A stretch of 64,000 nucleotides of DNA, taken from positions 241,110 through 305,109 of the forward strand of contig CAJUKH010000026.1 in the NCBI GenBank assembly GCA_910587345.1, written 5' to 3'. The notes under the pieces are model-generated. The model ran no database searches, had not been told where the DNA came from, and saw only the letters and a list, made by a program, of their open reading frames with translations. This DNA comes from an uncultured Oscillospiraceae bacterium (GTDB lineage Bacteria > Bacillota > Clostridia > Oscillospirales > Oscillospiraceae). Both the position numbers and the translations under genes were made by a program. Shown piece by piece: positions 33,709 through 41,902 of the stretch (the stretch's first letter is position 1; every line of letters begins with the position of its first letter).

Positions 33709-34386
33709 ATGGTCGTGGAAGTGATTCAAAGAGAGATCCCCACCCGCAGTCTTGGCTACATTATCCTTCGGGACTGCCCAGAGGAGCGGTTGGGCGAGGC
33801 TCTGGGCAAGGGTATGGAGAAACTGAAAAAGGCGGGCGCCGCCACGGTGTGGGCCACCTCACTGCCCGAGGGCGAACCCCTCCACGCCGGCCCCGTGGGC
33901 GTATGGCGGCTCACCCATGTGCAGGATACGGTGGAGTTGACCCGGGATCTGACCCAAGGCCGGGCCAAGCCGGAGCTTCGCCTGAGCCTCCGTCCCCCCC
34001 GTAAGGCCCAGGAGGACAGCATCCTCATGGACCTGATCAACCGGTCCTACCGGGAAGTCCCCGGGGCCGTCAGCCTCCGCTCCACCGGCCTGCGGCTGCC
34101 CAACCACCGCTATGGCCTGGCCTGGCAGGGAGAGCAGCCCGTAGGGGCTTATATTGCGGACCTGAACGACAGCAAGATCCCCGAGCTGACCTATCTGGCC
34201 GTAGAACCCACCATGCGCCGCCAGGGCGTGGGCCGGTCCATCCTCCGCGGCGCCTTGGACTCTATGGGAAAGGCCTCCGGCTGCCGGGTCCAGATCGCCT
34301 CCGGCAACGAGGCCGCCCTGGCCCTGCTGGCAGGGGAAGGCTTTGTCCGTTCGGGCGTTACTTCCGAATGGTTTGAGGTGGTGTGA
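33709..34386 (+). CDS. GNAT family N-acetyltransferase with an extra N-terminal domain
   Basis: 225 residues. The acetyl-CoA-binding signature VEPTMRRQGVGRSILRGAL is at about residues 165-183. The first 100 residues do not look like GNAT and may be a second, degenerate copy. AAGGAGG lies 10 nt before the ATG. The stop codon overlaps the next start (TGATG), so it is coupled to the VanX-like gene. Substrate unknown. Confidence 0.8.
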   Translation: MVVEVIQREIPTRSLGYIILRDCPEERLGEALGKGMEKLKKAGAATVWATSLPEGEPLHAGPVGVWRLTHVQDTVELTRDLTQGRAKPELRLSLRPPRKAQEDSILMDLINRSYREVPGAVSLRSTGLRLPNHRYGLAWQGEQPVGAYIADLNDSKIPELTYLAVEPTMRRQGVGRSILRGALDSMGKASGCRVQIASGNEAALALLAGEGFVRSGVTSEWFEVV

Positions 34387-35093
34387 TGTTTCCCTCCCCC
34401 TTCCTCGCTCCCATCCCCGCCCCGCCCTTTGAGGATTGGGGCAAAGTACCTCCGCCCATAGAGTGCGGAGAGCCGCTGGTGGACCCCACCCTCCTCTCCC
34501 CCCGCATCACCTACGGCGCTGCCTATCTTCGTCAGGGCCTTCCCGGCGCCGAGGCCACCTGTCTGGTTCGCCGGGAAGTGGCCCGCCGTCTGGCAGAAGC
34601 GGCGGAGAAACTTCCCGAAGGCTGCACCATCCACATCTTCGACTCCCTTCGTTCTCTGAAGGTCCAGAAGGCCCTTTACGACCAGTTCTACGCCGTGGCC
34701 GCCGCAGAGCATCCCCAGGCCACCCCGGAAGAGCTGGAAGCCATTATTGACGAATTTGTGGCCATTCCCGTCAAACGGCTGGACCGTCCCTCTCCCCACG
34801 CCACCGGCGGGGCGGTGGACCTGACCCTTTACAGGGATGGTACGCCTTTGGACATGGGCACCGGCTTTGACGATTTCTCCCCTCTGGCCAATACCGACGC
34901 TTTGGAGAGAGCCTGTCCTCCCGGTCTGGAAAATGCCCGGGACAACCGGCGCGTCCTCTATCACCTGATGGCCTCCGTGGGCCTTGTGAACTATTCCAGC
35001 GAGTGGTGGCACTATGCCTACGGTGAACGGCAATGGGCCGTCCGCACCGGCATGACCCCCATCTACGGCTTCTGCCCGGAGTGTGATTTTTAA
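34386..35093 (+). CDS. D-alanyl-D-alanine dipeptidase (VanX/DdpX family)
   Basis: 235-residue zinc peptidase that cleaves D-Ala-D-Ala. Zinc motif SPHATGGAVDL (SxHxxGxAxD, about residues 138-148) and catalytic/zinc motif SEWWHYAYG (about residues 204-212) are intact, and FDSLRSLKVQ matches the family arginine region. No VanA/VanH or VanS/VanR genes are here. That points to peptidoglycan-dipeptide recycling or catabolism rather than glycopeptide resistance; this is inference. Start ATG 34386, coupled to the GNAT gene. Confidence 0.9.
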   Translation: MFPSPFLAPIPAPPFEDWGKVPPPIECGEPLVDPTLLSPRITYGAAYLRQGLPGAEATCLVRREVARRLAEAAEKLPEGCTIHIFDSLRSLKVQKALYDQFYAVAAAEHPQATPEELEAIIDEFVAIPVKRLDRPSPHATGGAVDLTLYRDGTPLDMGTGFDDFSPLANTDALERACPPGLENARDNRRVLYHLMASVGLVNYSSEWWHYAYGERQWAVRTGMTPIYGFCPECDF

Positions 35094-35095
35094 GA

Positions 35096-35133
35096 AAAAG
35101 GGAGCGGATTTAAAAAAATCCGCTCCCTTTTTT
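35096..35133. terminator. bidirectional terminator
   Basis: AAAGGGAGCGGATTT/AAATCCGCTCCCTTT hairpin with a T-run on the plus side and an A-run on the other, between convergent genes. Confidence 0.9.
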
Positions 35134-35139
35134 GCTTTT

Positions 35140-35475
35140 TTACTGCCGGTTTTCCTCTCCCCACCGGCACATTCCGTCCAGAAGGGGCATCAGGGACTGT
35201 CCCCGCCGGGTCAGGCTGTACTCCACCTTAGGCGGCACCTGTGGATACTCCTCCCGGTGGACCAGCCCATCGGCCTCCAGCTCCTTCAGCGTAGTGCTGA
35301 GGGTCTTGAAGGACACGCCGCCGATATACCGCTTCATCTCATTGAACCGCACCACCCCAAACTCAGAGAGGGTATAGAGAACGGTCATTTTGTACTTCCC
35401 GCTGATGAGGGACAGGGTATAGGCAAAGCCGGTCTCCTGTAAATTTTCCGCTGAAATACAGCGTGAGACATCCAT
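35140..35475 (-). CDS. HxlR family transcriptional regulator
   Basis: 111-residue winged-helix regulator. LISGKYKMTVLYTL, RFNEMKRYIGGVSFKTLSTT (recognition helix) and GLVHREEYPQVPPKVEYSL (wing) are family hallmarks. Divergent from the flavodoxin-like gene, a common pairing in which an HxlR regulator responds to quinones or reactive carbonyls and controls the reductase. C17 does not lie in the position I know for redox-sensing HypR, so the signal is unknown. Confidence 0.94.
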   Translation of the reverse strand: MDVSRCISAENLQETGFAYTLSLISGKYKMTVLYTLSEFGVVRFNEMKRYIGGVSFKTLSTTLKELEADGLVHREEYPQVPPKVEYSLTRRGQSLMPLLDGMCRWGEENRQ

Positions 35476-35492
35476 ATTAACACTTCCCTTTT

Positions 35493-35507
35493 GGTAAGTA
35501 TATTACC
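35493..35507. promoter_or_regulatory. candidate HxlR operator
   Basis: GGTAAGTATATTACC, with GGTAA/TTACC arms 5 bp apart, in the divergent intergenic region between the HxlR gene and the flavodoxin-like gene. Confidence 0.55.
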
Positions 35508-35601
35508 TGAATGTGCGTACTTGTTCTTTCTTCCCGTAGTTGCTATCATAATAGCAGAGTCCCCTCTCAATTTCAAGTGTAAAAGGAGCTGTCTTTATCC
35601 C

Positions 35602-36147
35602 ATGAGTAAGAAAATCGTTGTCCTCACCGGCTCTGCCCGGACAAACGGCAACAGCGCCGCCATGGCAGAGGCCTTTATCGCCGCCGCCCGGGCCAAGGGC
35701 CACACCGTCATCCGCCACGATGCCGCTTTGATGAACATAGGCGGTTGTCACGGCTGCGAGACCTGTTATTCCACCGGTAAGCCCTGCACCTTTGACGATG
35801 ACTTCAACTCCATTGCCGAGGACCTTCTCTCTGCCGACGGCATCGTCTTTTCCATGCCCCTCTACTGGTACTCCATGCCCGGCCAAATCAAGAATGTCAT
35901 TGATAAGATGTTCTCTTTTGTCATCGGCGGCAAGAACTTCAAGGGCAAAGAGGTGGGCCTTCTGGCCTGCTGCGAGGAATCCGACCCCGCCGTCCTGGAC
36001 GGCATCCGCATCCCCTACGAGCGCACCGCCGCCCTCAACGACTGGACCGATATGGGCCAGGTCCTGGTCCCCGGCGTACTGGAGGCAGGGGCCATCCATA
36101 GCACCGACGGCGAAGCCCGGGCCGCCGCTTTGGCGGAGAAGTTCTAA
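35602..36147 (+). CDS. flavodoxin-family NAD(P)H-dependent oxidoreductase
   Basis: 181 residues with flavodoxin fold: FMN phosphate loop LTGSARTNGNSAAMAEAF, CHGCETCYSTGKPC (cysteine-rich, as in iron-sulfur flavoprotein-like and NADPH-dependent FMN reductases), and MPLYWYSMPGQIKNVIDK. Start ATG at 35602 (MSKKIVVLTGSAR), the family start; AAAGGAG is a rather long 14 nt away. Probably repressed by the divergent HxlR protein. Confidence 0.9.
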   Translation: MSKKIVVLTGSARTNGNSAAMAEAFIAAARAKGHTVIRHDAALMNIGGCHGCETCYSTGKPCTFDDDFNSIAEDLLSADGIVFSMPLYWYSMPGQIKNVIDKMFSFVIGGKNFKGKEVGLLACCEESDPAVLDGIRIPYERTAALNDWTDMGQVLVPGVLEAGAIHSTDGEARAAALAEKF

Positions 36148-36165
36148 CTCCAAAAAGATACATAC

Positions 36166-36206
36166 AAAAGAAGGCGGGACCCAAGATGGGTCCCGCCTTC
36201 TTTTTT
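36166..36206 (+). terminator. terminator of the flavodoxin-like gene
   Basis: AAGAAGGCGGGACCC/GGGTCCCGCCTTCTT hairpin, T-run. Confidence 0.9.
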
Positions 36207-36288
36207 CATTGGTCCGCTTAATCCCTTGCTCATTTTGTGATGTTACTGCTTTTTACAGCAAAATGGCGTATGCTGGTATATTAGCCAT

Positions 36289-36452
36289 TCATTCTTTTTT
36301 CTTCCGATAATATCCAAAGCATATTATTGTAAAAAGGCCTGGAATAACCGCATATCCGGCATTTACTTGTCCACGGTTTATGATAGCATAGCCGCCACCG
36401 ACAAATATCAGGATCAAAAAAGCACTCCCATGATCCATGCTGATTTGCTCAT
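36289..36452 (-). pseudogene. small two-helix membrane protein gene, frameshifted in a T6 tract
   Basis: ATG at 36452 has GGAGG 7 nt upstream and encodes MSKSAWIMGVLF before a stop created by a six-T run (36416-36421). With seven Ts the frame continues through LILIFVGGGYAIINRGQVNA to a basic end (YYRKKKE), 54 residues in all with two hydrophobic segments. A strong ribosome site and a clean two-helix product support a real gene now broken by one base. Family unknown. Confidence 0.6.
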
Positions 36453-36519
36453 AATGAAACCTCCGATCCCGTTATTCACTATTTTGATCCGTGGCGCCGA
36501 AATGGATAAGAGACTCCGT

Positions 36520-37107
36520 TTATGCCTTCAAATTGCCCTTTTCGATGTGTTTTTGAAGGAGTCCGTCAGCCAGCTGAAACAACCTTTCCGACCCCAAAGC
36601 GGTCTTTCTCTGACGGCCATAGACCTGTTCCGCGCTCACCCCATGCTCCCTCCAGTCACCGCCGTCATTGCTGTCATTGAGCAGCAGGGGCTGAAGGTTA
36701 TCCATGGCATGGGCAAACCGGGACTCCGGCGTCTCCCAGGCCTCAAATTCGTCAAAGAGTGCCATCAGCTCCGCCGCCTGGTCAGCGGGCAGCATGGAGT
36801 ACAGCTTCACCTTGGCCGCCTCCTCCCGCTCCTTCTGGGTGGCAAGGCCCGCCGCATCATAGGCGTAGGTATCCCCTGCCTCGATCTCCACCACATCGTG
36901 GATAAGGCACATGAGCATCACCTTCCCGATGTCCACCGCCTCATTGGCATACTCCCGCAGAAGGTAGGCCATGATAGCCATGTGCCAGGCGTGCTCTGCG
37001 TCATTTTCCCGCCGGCCGTGACCCGACAGATGGGTCTGGCGCAGGATGTTTTTCTCCTTATCGAGTTCCAAAATAAAGCTCAGCTGCTGCCGCAATCTTT
37101 CTTCCAT
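36520..37107 (-). CDS. HD-domain hydrolase (5'-nucleotidase-like, YfbR/HD_3 type)
   Basis: 195 residues. Metal-binding ENDAEHAWHMAIMAY (H..H) and LIHDVVEIEAGD (HD) give the HD_3 pattern seen in 5'-deoxynucleotidases and HDDC2-like proteins. It would dephosphorylate nucleoside monophosphates in the cytoplasm. ATG at 37107 follows GGGAGG; the frame start at 37140 has no site. Single gene. Upstream, 37108-37259 is AT-rich, with a short palindrome TTTCCAA-AA-TTGGAAA (37173-37188) but no gene I can support. Confidence 0.88.
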   Translation of the reverse strand: MEERLRQQLSFILELDKEKNILRQTHLSGHGRRENDAEHAWHMAIMAYLLREYANEAVDIGKVMLMCLIHDVVEIEAGDTYAYDAAGLATQKEREEAAKVKLYSMLPADQAAELMALFDEFEAWETPESRFAHAMDNLQPLLLNDSNDGGDWREHGVSAEQVYGRQRKTALGSERLFQLADGLLQKHIEKGNLKA

Positions 37108-37259
37108 GGTTTCCTCCCATTTTCTGAATTTTTGAACCAAGTCTCAATTTCCCTTCGTGTTCATAACACCTATTTCCAAAATTGGAAACTCCTTTTTCTA
37201 TCATTACATATTTATTTGATGCTATGCCGAATCAACAGAAGGAAAAATTGGGACTGAGC

Positions 37260-37295
37260 TAAAAAGAACAGGGGCGGCCGCACAGGACCGCCCCT
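37260..37295 (-). terminator. terminator of the rsfS unit
   Basis: Minus-strand AGGGGCGGTC/GGCCGCCCCT hairpin, then GTTCTTTTT. Confidence 0.75.
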
Positions 37296-37299
37296 ACGT

Positions 37300-37662
37300 T
37301 TAGTTTTCAACCAGAATGTCGCTGATATCCACCGGGGTGGCATCGCTCCAAAGCCGCTCCAGGTCATAAAACTCCCGGGCTTCCTCGTTAAAGATGTGGA
37401 CCACCACAGCAGAGAAGTCCAGCAGCACCCAGGTGCCGCCCCGGTGGCCCTCCACATGGTGAGGGGCCTCTCCGGCCTGCTCCTTCATGGCCTTCTCACA
37501 GGCGTCACTGAGGGCCCGGATCTGGGTGGAGGAGGTGGCCGAGCAGAGAACGAAATAGTCGGCCAATGTGGTCAGGTGCCCGGTCTCCAGCACCTTGATA
37601 TTGATTCCTTTGCGGCTGTCCAAAGCTTTGGCCAACAGCAGGGCAGTTTCCTTCGGTGTCAT
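37300..37662 (-). CDS. rsfS: ribosomal silencing factor RsfS
   Basis: 120 residues. Binds L14 on the large subunit and blocks subunit joining under starvation. Signature DYFVLCSATSSTQIRALSD, then GHRGGTWVLLDFSAVVVHIF and FYDLERLWSDA. ATG at 37662 follows AAAGGAGAG; the ATG at 37680 precedes that site. Last gene of the nadD/yqeK-LCP-rsfS unit, the classic Firmicute nadD-yqeK-rsfS order with an LCP gene inserted. Confidence 0.96.
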   Translation of the reverse strand: MTPKETALLLAKALDSRKGINIKVLETGHLTTLADYFVLCSATSSTQIRALSDACEKAMKEQAGEAPHHVEGHRGGTWVLLDFSAVVVHIFNEEAREFYDLERLWSDATPVDISDILVEN

Positions 37663-37686
37663 AAGGCTCTCTCCTTTCATGGGCGT

Positions 37687-39315
37687 TTACACGCCTGGGG
37701 GCAATAACGGTTCATTATCAGGTTCAGGCGCCGGTGGCTGGGTCGGTTCGGCCGGCGGCGGAGTCGGCGCCGGTGTATCCACCGCAGGCGGTGCCGGCGT
37801 TGGCTCTACCTCACCGGCAGCCGACGGAGCAGCCGACGGCTGGCTCTCTGTGGGGTGGGGCGTCCCACTCTCGGCAGGCTGGCCCGAGGGTTTGGGACTG
37901 CTGCTGGGCCGGGTGGTAGCTGCCACCCCCGGCGGCAAAATAGGCTCTCCCACGGTGGGGCTTGCCGACGGCTTGGGGGAACCGGAAGGTTCATGACTCT
38001 CTACGGGATCGTCATCGGGTTCCTCCCTTTCCACAGGCGCCGCAGACACAGAGGGCCGGGGCACATCGTCCATTGTGGCCAGCCGCAGCTCCCCCAGCCG
38101 GATATCGTTCTTGTAGGGGTTATAACCGTTATTGATGCTCTTCACGATTTGACTGCCCGAGGGCAGAATGTGGGCATTGCCCGCACTGTACCAGGGCAGG
38201 GTCTCGAACTTCACATTTTCCATATCCAGCCCACCCAGAGCGGACTTGGCAAAATAAGCCATGTGGCCGATTTCCAGGTCGGTGGTCACATTTCTCTGGA
38301 AGATGCCGATATAATCCCCCAGATTCTTCAGCAGGGTATCCATCTGGAGACATTTTTTGATGACCTCTTTCAAAAAGGCCTGCTGGGTCTTGATGCGGCC
38401 GATATCCCCTTCGGCATATCCATAGGTACTGGAAATATGCCCGGAATTGTCGCTGTTATGCCGCCAGCGTACCAGACCCATGGCCCCTTCCCCGTCCAAC
38501 AGCTGATAACCCTTTTTCAAATCGATTTTGAAATGCTGAGAGAGGTCATTATAATACATATCAAAGGGGACCTCATAGTAGACCCCGCCGATGGCATCCA
38601 CCAGCTCTCCCAAAGCCTCCCACTGGATGATCACATGGAAGTCCGGATAAATTCCCGTCAGGTCCTTCACGGCCTGCTTCAGCCCTGCGACCCCCTTGCC
38701 GTCCCTGTCTCCTCCCGCAGCGTTATAGACTGCGTTGAGCAGCATCAGCCGGCCATTGTACTTCACATAGGTATCCCGGGGAAGACTCATAACGCTGAGG
38801 GTTTGGTTGGGCACATCATAGGCTGCCAGCATCATGGTATCGGACAGCTTACCGCCGGTGTCCTGACTCTGACCGATGAGAAGGAATGTATAAAACTCTC
38901 TCTTCCGGTCCGCCGGCAGACCGGGGATCTCCTCCTCAATGGTCTCCCCGGTATCCGGGTCCACATACTGCGTGACAATGGGCGCTCTGGTATTATCCGG
39001 ATGCCTTCCATTTCCGTCAGGGTCCGGCGCCGCCGAGAACAGGCTCCACATGGTGTACCCCGCCACGATAATGGCGGAGATCACCGTCAGAACGATATAA
39101 CTGCGGTAGGCGATCAATGCCTTACCTGTGTATTTGGGGGGCTTTTTCTCCCTCTTGCCCCGCTCGCCCGCCGCCCCGGCCTTTTCCCTGGGGGCGGTTC
39201 CCTTCCCTGCGGAGGCAGGCTGCCGCCGGGGCCGGGGGGTTCCCTGTCCCTGGGTCCTTTTGCCGACCTCTCTCTGCGGTCCCTTGCCGCTTTTCTGCTC
39301 TTTATCCTGGCTCAT
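37687..39315 (-). CDS. LytR-CpsA-Psr (LCP) family wall-polymer ligase with long Pro/Ser/Thr tail
   Basis: 542 residues. LCP proteins transfer wall teichoic acid or capsular polymers from lipid carriers to peptidoglycan. A basic Gly/Pro-rich cytoplasmic N-terminus is followed by one membrane helix (SYIVLTVISAIIVAGYTMW). The LCP domain follows, with KLSDTMMLAAYD, VMSLPRDTYVKYNG and the VDAIGGVYYEVPFDM segment. From about residue 390 a tail rich in Pro, Ser and Thr carries two copies of a P-(I/L)-LPPGV motif, the second at the very C-terminus. It is not a sortase signal. ATG at 39315 overlaps the nadD-yqeK stop by 4 bp. It may work with the TagO/WecB pair at 17.1-19.4 kb. Confidence 0.92.
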   Translation of the reverse strand: MSQDKEQKSGKGPQREVGKRTQGQGTPRPRRQPASAGKGTAPREKAGAAGERGKREKKPPKYTGKALIAYRSYIVLTVISAIIVAGYTMWSLFSAAPDPDGNGRHPDNTRAPIVTQYVDPDTGETIEEEIPGLPADRKREFYTFLLIGQSQDTGGKLSDTMMLAAYDVPNQTLSVMSLPRDTYVKYNGRLMLLNAVYNAAGGDRDGKGVAGLKQAVKDLTGIYPDFHVIIQWEALGELVDAIGGVYYEVPFDMYYNDLSQHFKIDLKKGYQLLDGEGAMGLVRWRHNSDNSGHISSTYGYAEGDIGRIKTQQAFLKEVIKKCLQMDTLLKNLGDYIGIFQRNVTTDLEIGHMAYFAKSALGGLDMENVKFETLPWYSAGNAHILPSGSQIVKSINNGYNPYKNDIRLGELRLATMDDVPRPSVSAAPVEREEPDDDPVESHEPSGSPKPSASPTVGEPILPPGVAATTRPSSSPKPSGQPAESGTPHPTESQPSAAPSAAGEVEPTPAPPAVDTPAPTPPPAEPTQPPAPEPDNEPLLPPGV

Positions 39316-40517
39316 GCTGTTCCTTTCCTGTGTGCCTTCATCCAATCCAGCGCCCCCTGGGTATTGGGGTGGATCTCCACTCCCCGGGCGGTCAAATCGG
39401 CCACACTCATCTCAAAGCCCCTTTCCAGGGCTGCGTCTATGTCCTCATAGGCCAGCCGGCGCATTTCCTCCACTCCGTCAAAATCCCGGTTTGGCTCTAT
39501 GTAGTCGGCCAGATAGATGATTTTCTCCAGCAACGTCATGTCCGCCCGGCCGGTGGTGTGCCAGTAGATGGCCCAGTAGACCGCATCCTCTTCACCGTAA
39601 ATATCCCGTGCCAGAGCGGCTCCCGTCTTGGAATGGAGCAGCTTGGCGCTTTCCCGCTCCATGTCATCCAAAACGATATCATATTTTTCACAGATTTGCA
39701 ACTGTTCCTCCAAGGAGAGGTACTTGGTGCAGTCGTGCAGGATACCCGCCCGCCGGGCGTGGGTCTCCTCCGCTCCCCACCGGCGGGCCAGCTTCACCGC
39801 CTCCTCCTCCACACCGCAGATGTGGGCGTGGCGCTTGGCGTAGACCATGGAAAGGGCGCAGGCCCGCAGGTCATCATCGGACAAATGCTTCAAATCAGCC
39901 TTTGTGCCGTAAAGGCCATTGCGGAGGATATATCCGTAAACGGCAGGGGCAAGGTATTGCCTCCCCTCCCCCCCGGACAGCAGCTCCCGCAGCTGAGTGG
40001 AAGAAACAGGGACGATTTGGGGCAGCTGAATGATCCGGGAGACGGCCCCAAAGGTCTTATCCAGATACTTTCCCTGTGTCTCCAGCATCTCTCCCGTATT
40101 ATCCTGGGTCCGGGCAAAGGCCGCCAGATTGGCCAGGGAGCAGATGACCTCCGGCTCCCGCCAGTTTTGGAGCGTCAGAAACATATCGGCCCCCATCAGT
40201 AGCCACAGCTCATCTTCGGGATACCGCTCCCGCAGCCGCCGCAGAGTGTCGGCGGTGAAGCTGGCCCCCTCCCGGTCCGTCTCGATGCGGGAGGTCACCA
40301 CCTTCCCCGGCAGCAGCAGGGCATCCACCGCAAGCTCCGCCATCTCCAGCCGTTGCCTCGTGGCAGGAGACCCTTTCGGTAGGCTCTTATGGGGCGGAAT
40401 GCCCGCCGGGACGAAAAACAGCCTGTCCAGCCCCAGCGCCTCCATGGCATACCGGGCCGAAACCATGTGTCCCAAATGCGGCGGGTTGAAGGTCCCGCCG
40501 TAGATGCCGATCTTCAC
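39312..40517 (-). CDS. nadD: NadD-YqeK fusion: nicotinate-nucleotide adenylyltransferase plus HD-domain hydrolase
   Basis: 401 residues made of two enzymes that are usually separate. Residues 1 to about 200 are NadD (IGIYGGTFNPPHLGHM, SYTADT-like SFTADTLRRL, LMGADM, VPVSSTQLREL), which makes deaminated NAD. From about 210 comes a YqeK-type HD domain (HAHICGVEEEAVKLA, AGILHDCTKYL, YWHTTGRADM, DYIEPNRDFDG), a family known to hydrolyse diadenosine tetraphosphate. GTG start at 40517 with AAAGGGGG 8 nt upstream. Four-base overlap with the LCP gene. Confidence 0.94.
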   Translation of the reverse strand: MKIGIYGGTFNPPHLGHMVSARYAMEALGLDRLFFVPAGIPPHKSLPKGSPATRQRLEMAELAVDALLLPGKVVTSRIETDREGASFTADTLRRLRERYPEDELWLLMGADMFLTLQNWREPEVICSLANLAAFARTQDNTGEMLETQGKYLDKTFGAVSRIIQLPQIVPVSSTQLRELLSGGEGRQYLAPAVYGYILRNGLYGTKADLKHLSDDDLRACALSMVYAKRHAHICGVEEEAVKLARRWGAEETHARRAGILHDCTKYLSLEEQLQICEKYDIVLDDMERESAKLLHSKTGAALARDIYGEEDAVYWAIYWHTTGRADMTLLEKIIYLADYIEPNRDFDGVEEMRRLAYEDIDAALERGFEMSVADLTARGVEIHPNTQGALDWMKAHRKGTA

Positions 40518-40542
40518 ACAGGATGCCCCCTTTCTTCCCTTG

Positions 40543-40854
40543 TTACCGCTTTACCAGCACGATTTTATCCTTTTTATCCTTTTTATGGCTTTGACGATAT
40601 AAAACGAATTTTGTTCCGATCACCTGCACGATTTCCGCCCGGACCGCCGGCGCCAAAGCCTCGGCCGCCTCCCGGGCCGTGTATTCCGAGGTCTCCAGCA
40701 CCCGGCATTTAATAAGCTCCCGGGCCTCCAGCGCGTCATCGGCCTGACGGATGAGATTGTCCCCCAAATCCCCCTTGCCGATATGGACAATGGGTTCCAA
40801 AGGGTTTGCCATGGCCCGCAGTTGGGCCCGCTGCTTGCTTGTCAGTTCAGCCAT
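40543..40854 (-). CDS. yhbY: YhbY-type CRM-domain RNA-binding protein
   Basis: 103 residues. The CRM/YhbY fold binds the large ribosomal subunit precursor. KQRAQLRAMANPLEPIVHIG, GDLGDNLIRQADDALEARELIK and the final basic KKDKKDK region are typical. ATG at 40854 follows GGGAGG by 6 nt; the frame runs on to 40929 through low-complexity DNA and that extension is rejected. Lies between rdgB and nadD-yqeK. Confidence 0.93.
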   Translation of the reverse strand: MAELTSKQRAQLRAMANPLEPIVHIGKGDLGDNLIRQADDALEARELIKCRVLETSEYTAREAAEALAPAVRAEIVQVIGTKFVLYRQSHKKDKKDKIVLVKR

Positions 40855-40925
40855 TTCGTCCTCCCAAACTTCATTTCGCTCCGCCCGTCTTGCGCCGGGC
40901 ATCCACTTCATTTCGTTGCTCGTCC

Positions 40926-40963
40926 CCAAAAGAAAAGTCTGTTTTCAACAGCTTTTCTTTTGG
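40926..40963. repeat. inverted repeat over the rdgB stop codon
   Basis: CCAAAAGAAAAG/CTTTTCTTTTGG (40926-40937 and 40952-40963) plus CTG/CAG. Its arms resemble the hairpin at the end of the module elements. Next to it, 40867-40916 holds two ACTTCATTTCG direct repeats. Confidence 0.55.
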
Positions 40964-41562
40964 TTTCCACCTTCGGCGGTCAAGTATTTCTCCAGTTCTT
41001 CTTTAAATTTTTCCAGCGCCTTCCCCCTGTGGGAGATGGCGTTTTTCTCCTCCCCCGTCAGCTGGGCGAAGGTCTTTTTCTTTTCCGGCAGGAAGAAAAT
41101 GGGGTCATACCCAAACCCATTCTCCCCCTGAGGGGCATAACCGATGACCCCGGGGCACTCCCCCCGGGCCTCCACCCTGTCCCCGCCTGGGAAGGCGCAG
41201 CAGATGGCCGAGACGAACTTCGCCCCCCGGTCCAACTGCCCCTGCAGTCCCTCCAACACCAGACGGTAGCGGTCGGCATCGGTAAGGCCCTCCCCGCCGT
41301 AGCGGGCGGAGTAAACCCCCGGGCCACCCCCCAGGGCGTCCACACAGAGGCCGGAATCATCGGCGATAGCCGGCAGCCCGGCGGCCTCCATAACGGCAAA
41401 GGCCTTCAAAGCCGCATTCTCCTCAAAGGTGGTGCCGGTCTCCTCCACTTCGACATCCACCCCCACATCGGACTCCAATACCACCTCAATGCCCATCTGG
41501 GACAAAATGACCGCCATCTCCTCCAGCTTTTTGGGGTTTTTGCTTGCCAATACCATTTTCAT
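40945..41562 (-). CDS. rdgB: XTP/dITP diphosphatase
   Basis: 205 residues. Removes non-canonical purine triphosphates. LASKNPKKLEEM at the start, DDSGLCVDALGGGPGVYSAR, FGYDPIFFLPE, SHRGKAL near the end: complete family set. Start ATG 41562 preceded by a GGTGA-type site. Part of rph-PF20097-like-rdgB-yhbY, a common Firmicute run. Confidence 0.96.
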   Translation of the reverse strand: MKMVLASKNPKKLEEMAVILSQMGIEVVLESDVGVDVEVEETGTTFEENAALKAFAVMEAAGLPAIADDSGLCVDALGGGPGVYSARYGGEGLTDADRYRLVLEGLQGQLDRGAKFVSAICCAFPGGDRVEARGECPGVIGYAPQGENGFGYDPIFFLPEKKKTFAQLTGEEKNAISHRGKALEKFKEELEKYLTAEGGNQKKSC

Positions 41563-41565
41563 GAT

Positions 41566-41898
41566 TCACCACTCCCACGGATCTTTCTCCCGTTTTTTCT
41601 TTTCTTCCCGCTCTTCTTTTCCTTTTTCCAGAAGATTTTTTCCTTCCTCATAGACCGTGCTCACGGCATCGATCACATCGTCCACGGTCTCTGCCAACAG
41701 ATCTGTCCAGGGCTTGATTTCCGGCACATCCAGGGTCACTTTCCGGCATTCCGGGCAGTAAAAGGCCTGTGTTTCCTCCCCGAATCTGGTCAGCCGCACC
41801 AGCTTGGCATCGGGTCCTGCATCTTTCCAGTAAACATAGTCCCTGCCGCCGCTGAGCCGTCCCTTCCGCATCTCCTTCCCGCAATAGGGGCACTCCAT
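41566..41898 (-). CDS. zinc-ribbon protein, PF20097-like
   Basis: 110 residues. N-terminal CPYCGKEMRKGRL and AFYCPECRKVTLD form a four-cysteine zinc ribbon. The C-terminal 40 residues form a highly charged helix (EKGKEEREEKKKREKDPWEW). Three bp before the rdgB start and 4 bp after the rph stop, so it is in the same operon. Role unknown; the family name is from memory. Confidence 0.82.
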   Translation of the reverse strand: MECPYCGKEMRKGRLSGGRDYVYWKDAGPDAKLVRLTRFGEETQAFYCPECRKVTLDVPEIKPWTDLLAETVDDVIDAVSTVYEEGKNLLEKGKEEREEKKKREKDPWEW

Positions 41899-41902
41899 TT
41901 TC

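Noticed and set aside
34386..35093. Vancomycin-resistance locus
   Set aside because: Only a VanX-like dipeptidase is present; there is no ligase, dehydrogenase or two-component system, and the neighbours are a peptidase and a GNAT.
40855..40929. Longer start for the YhbY-type protein
   Set aside because: The extension is low-complexity, built from direct repeats, and the ATG at 40854 has the ribosome site and matches the family start.
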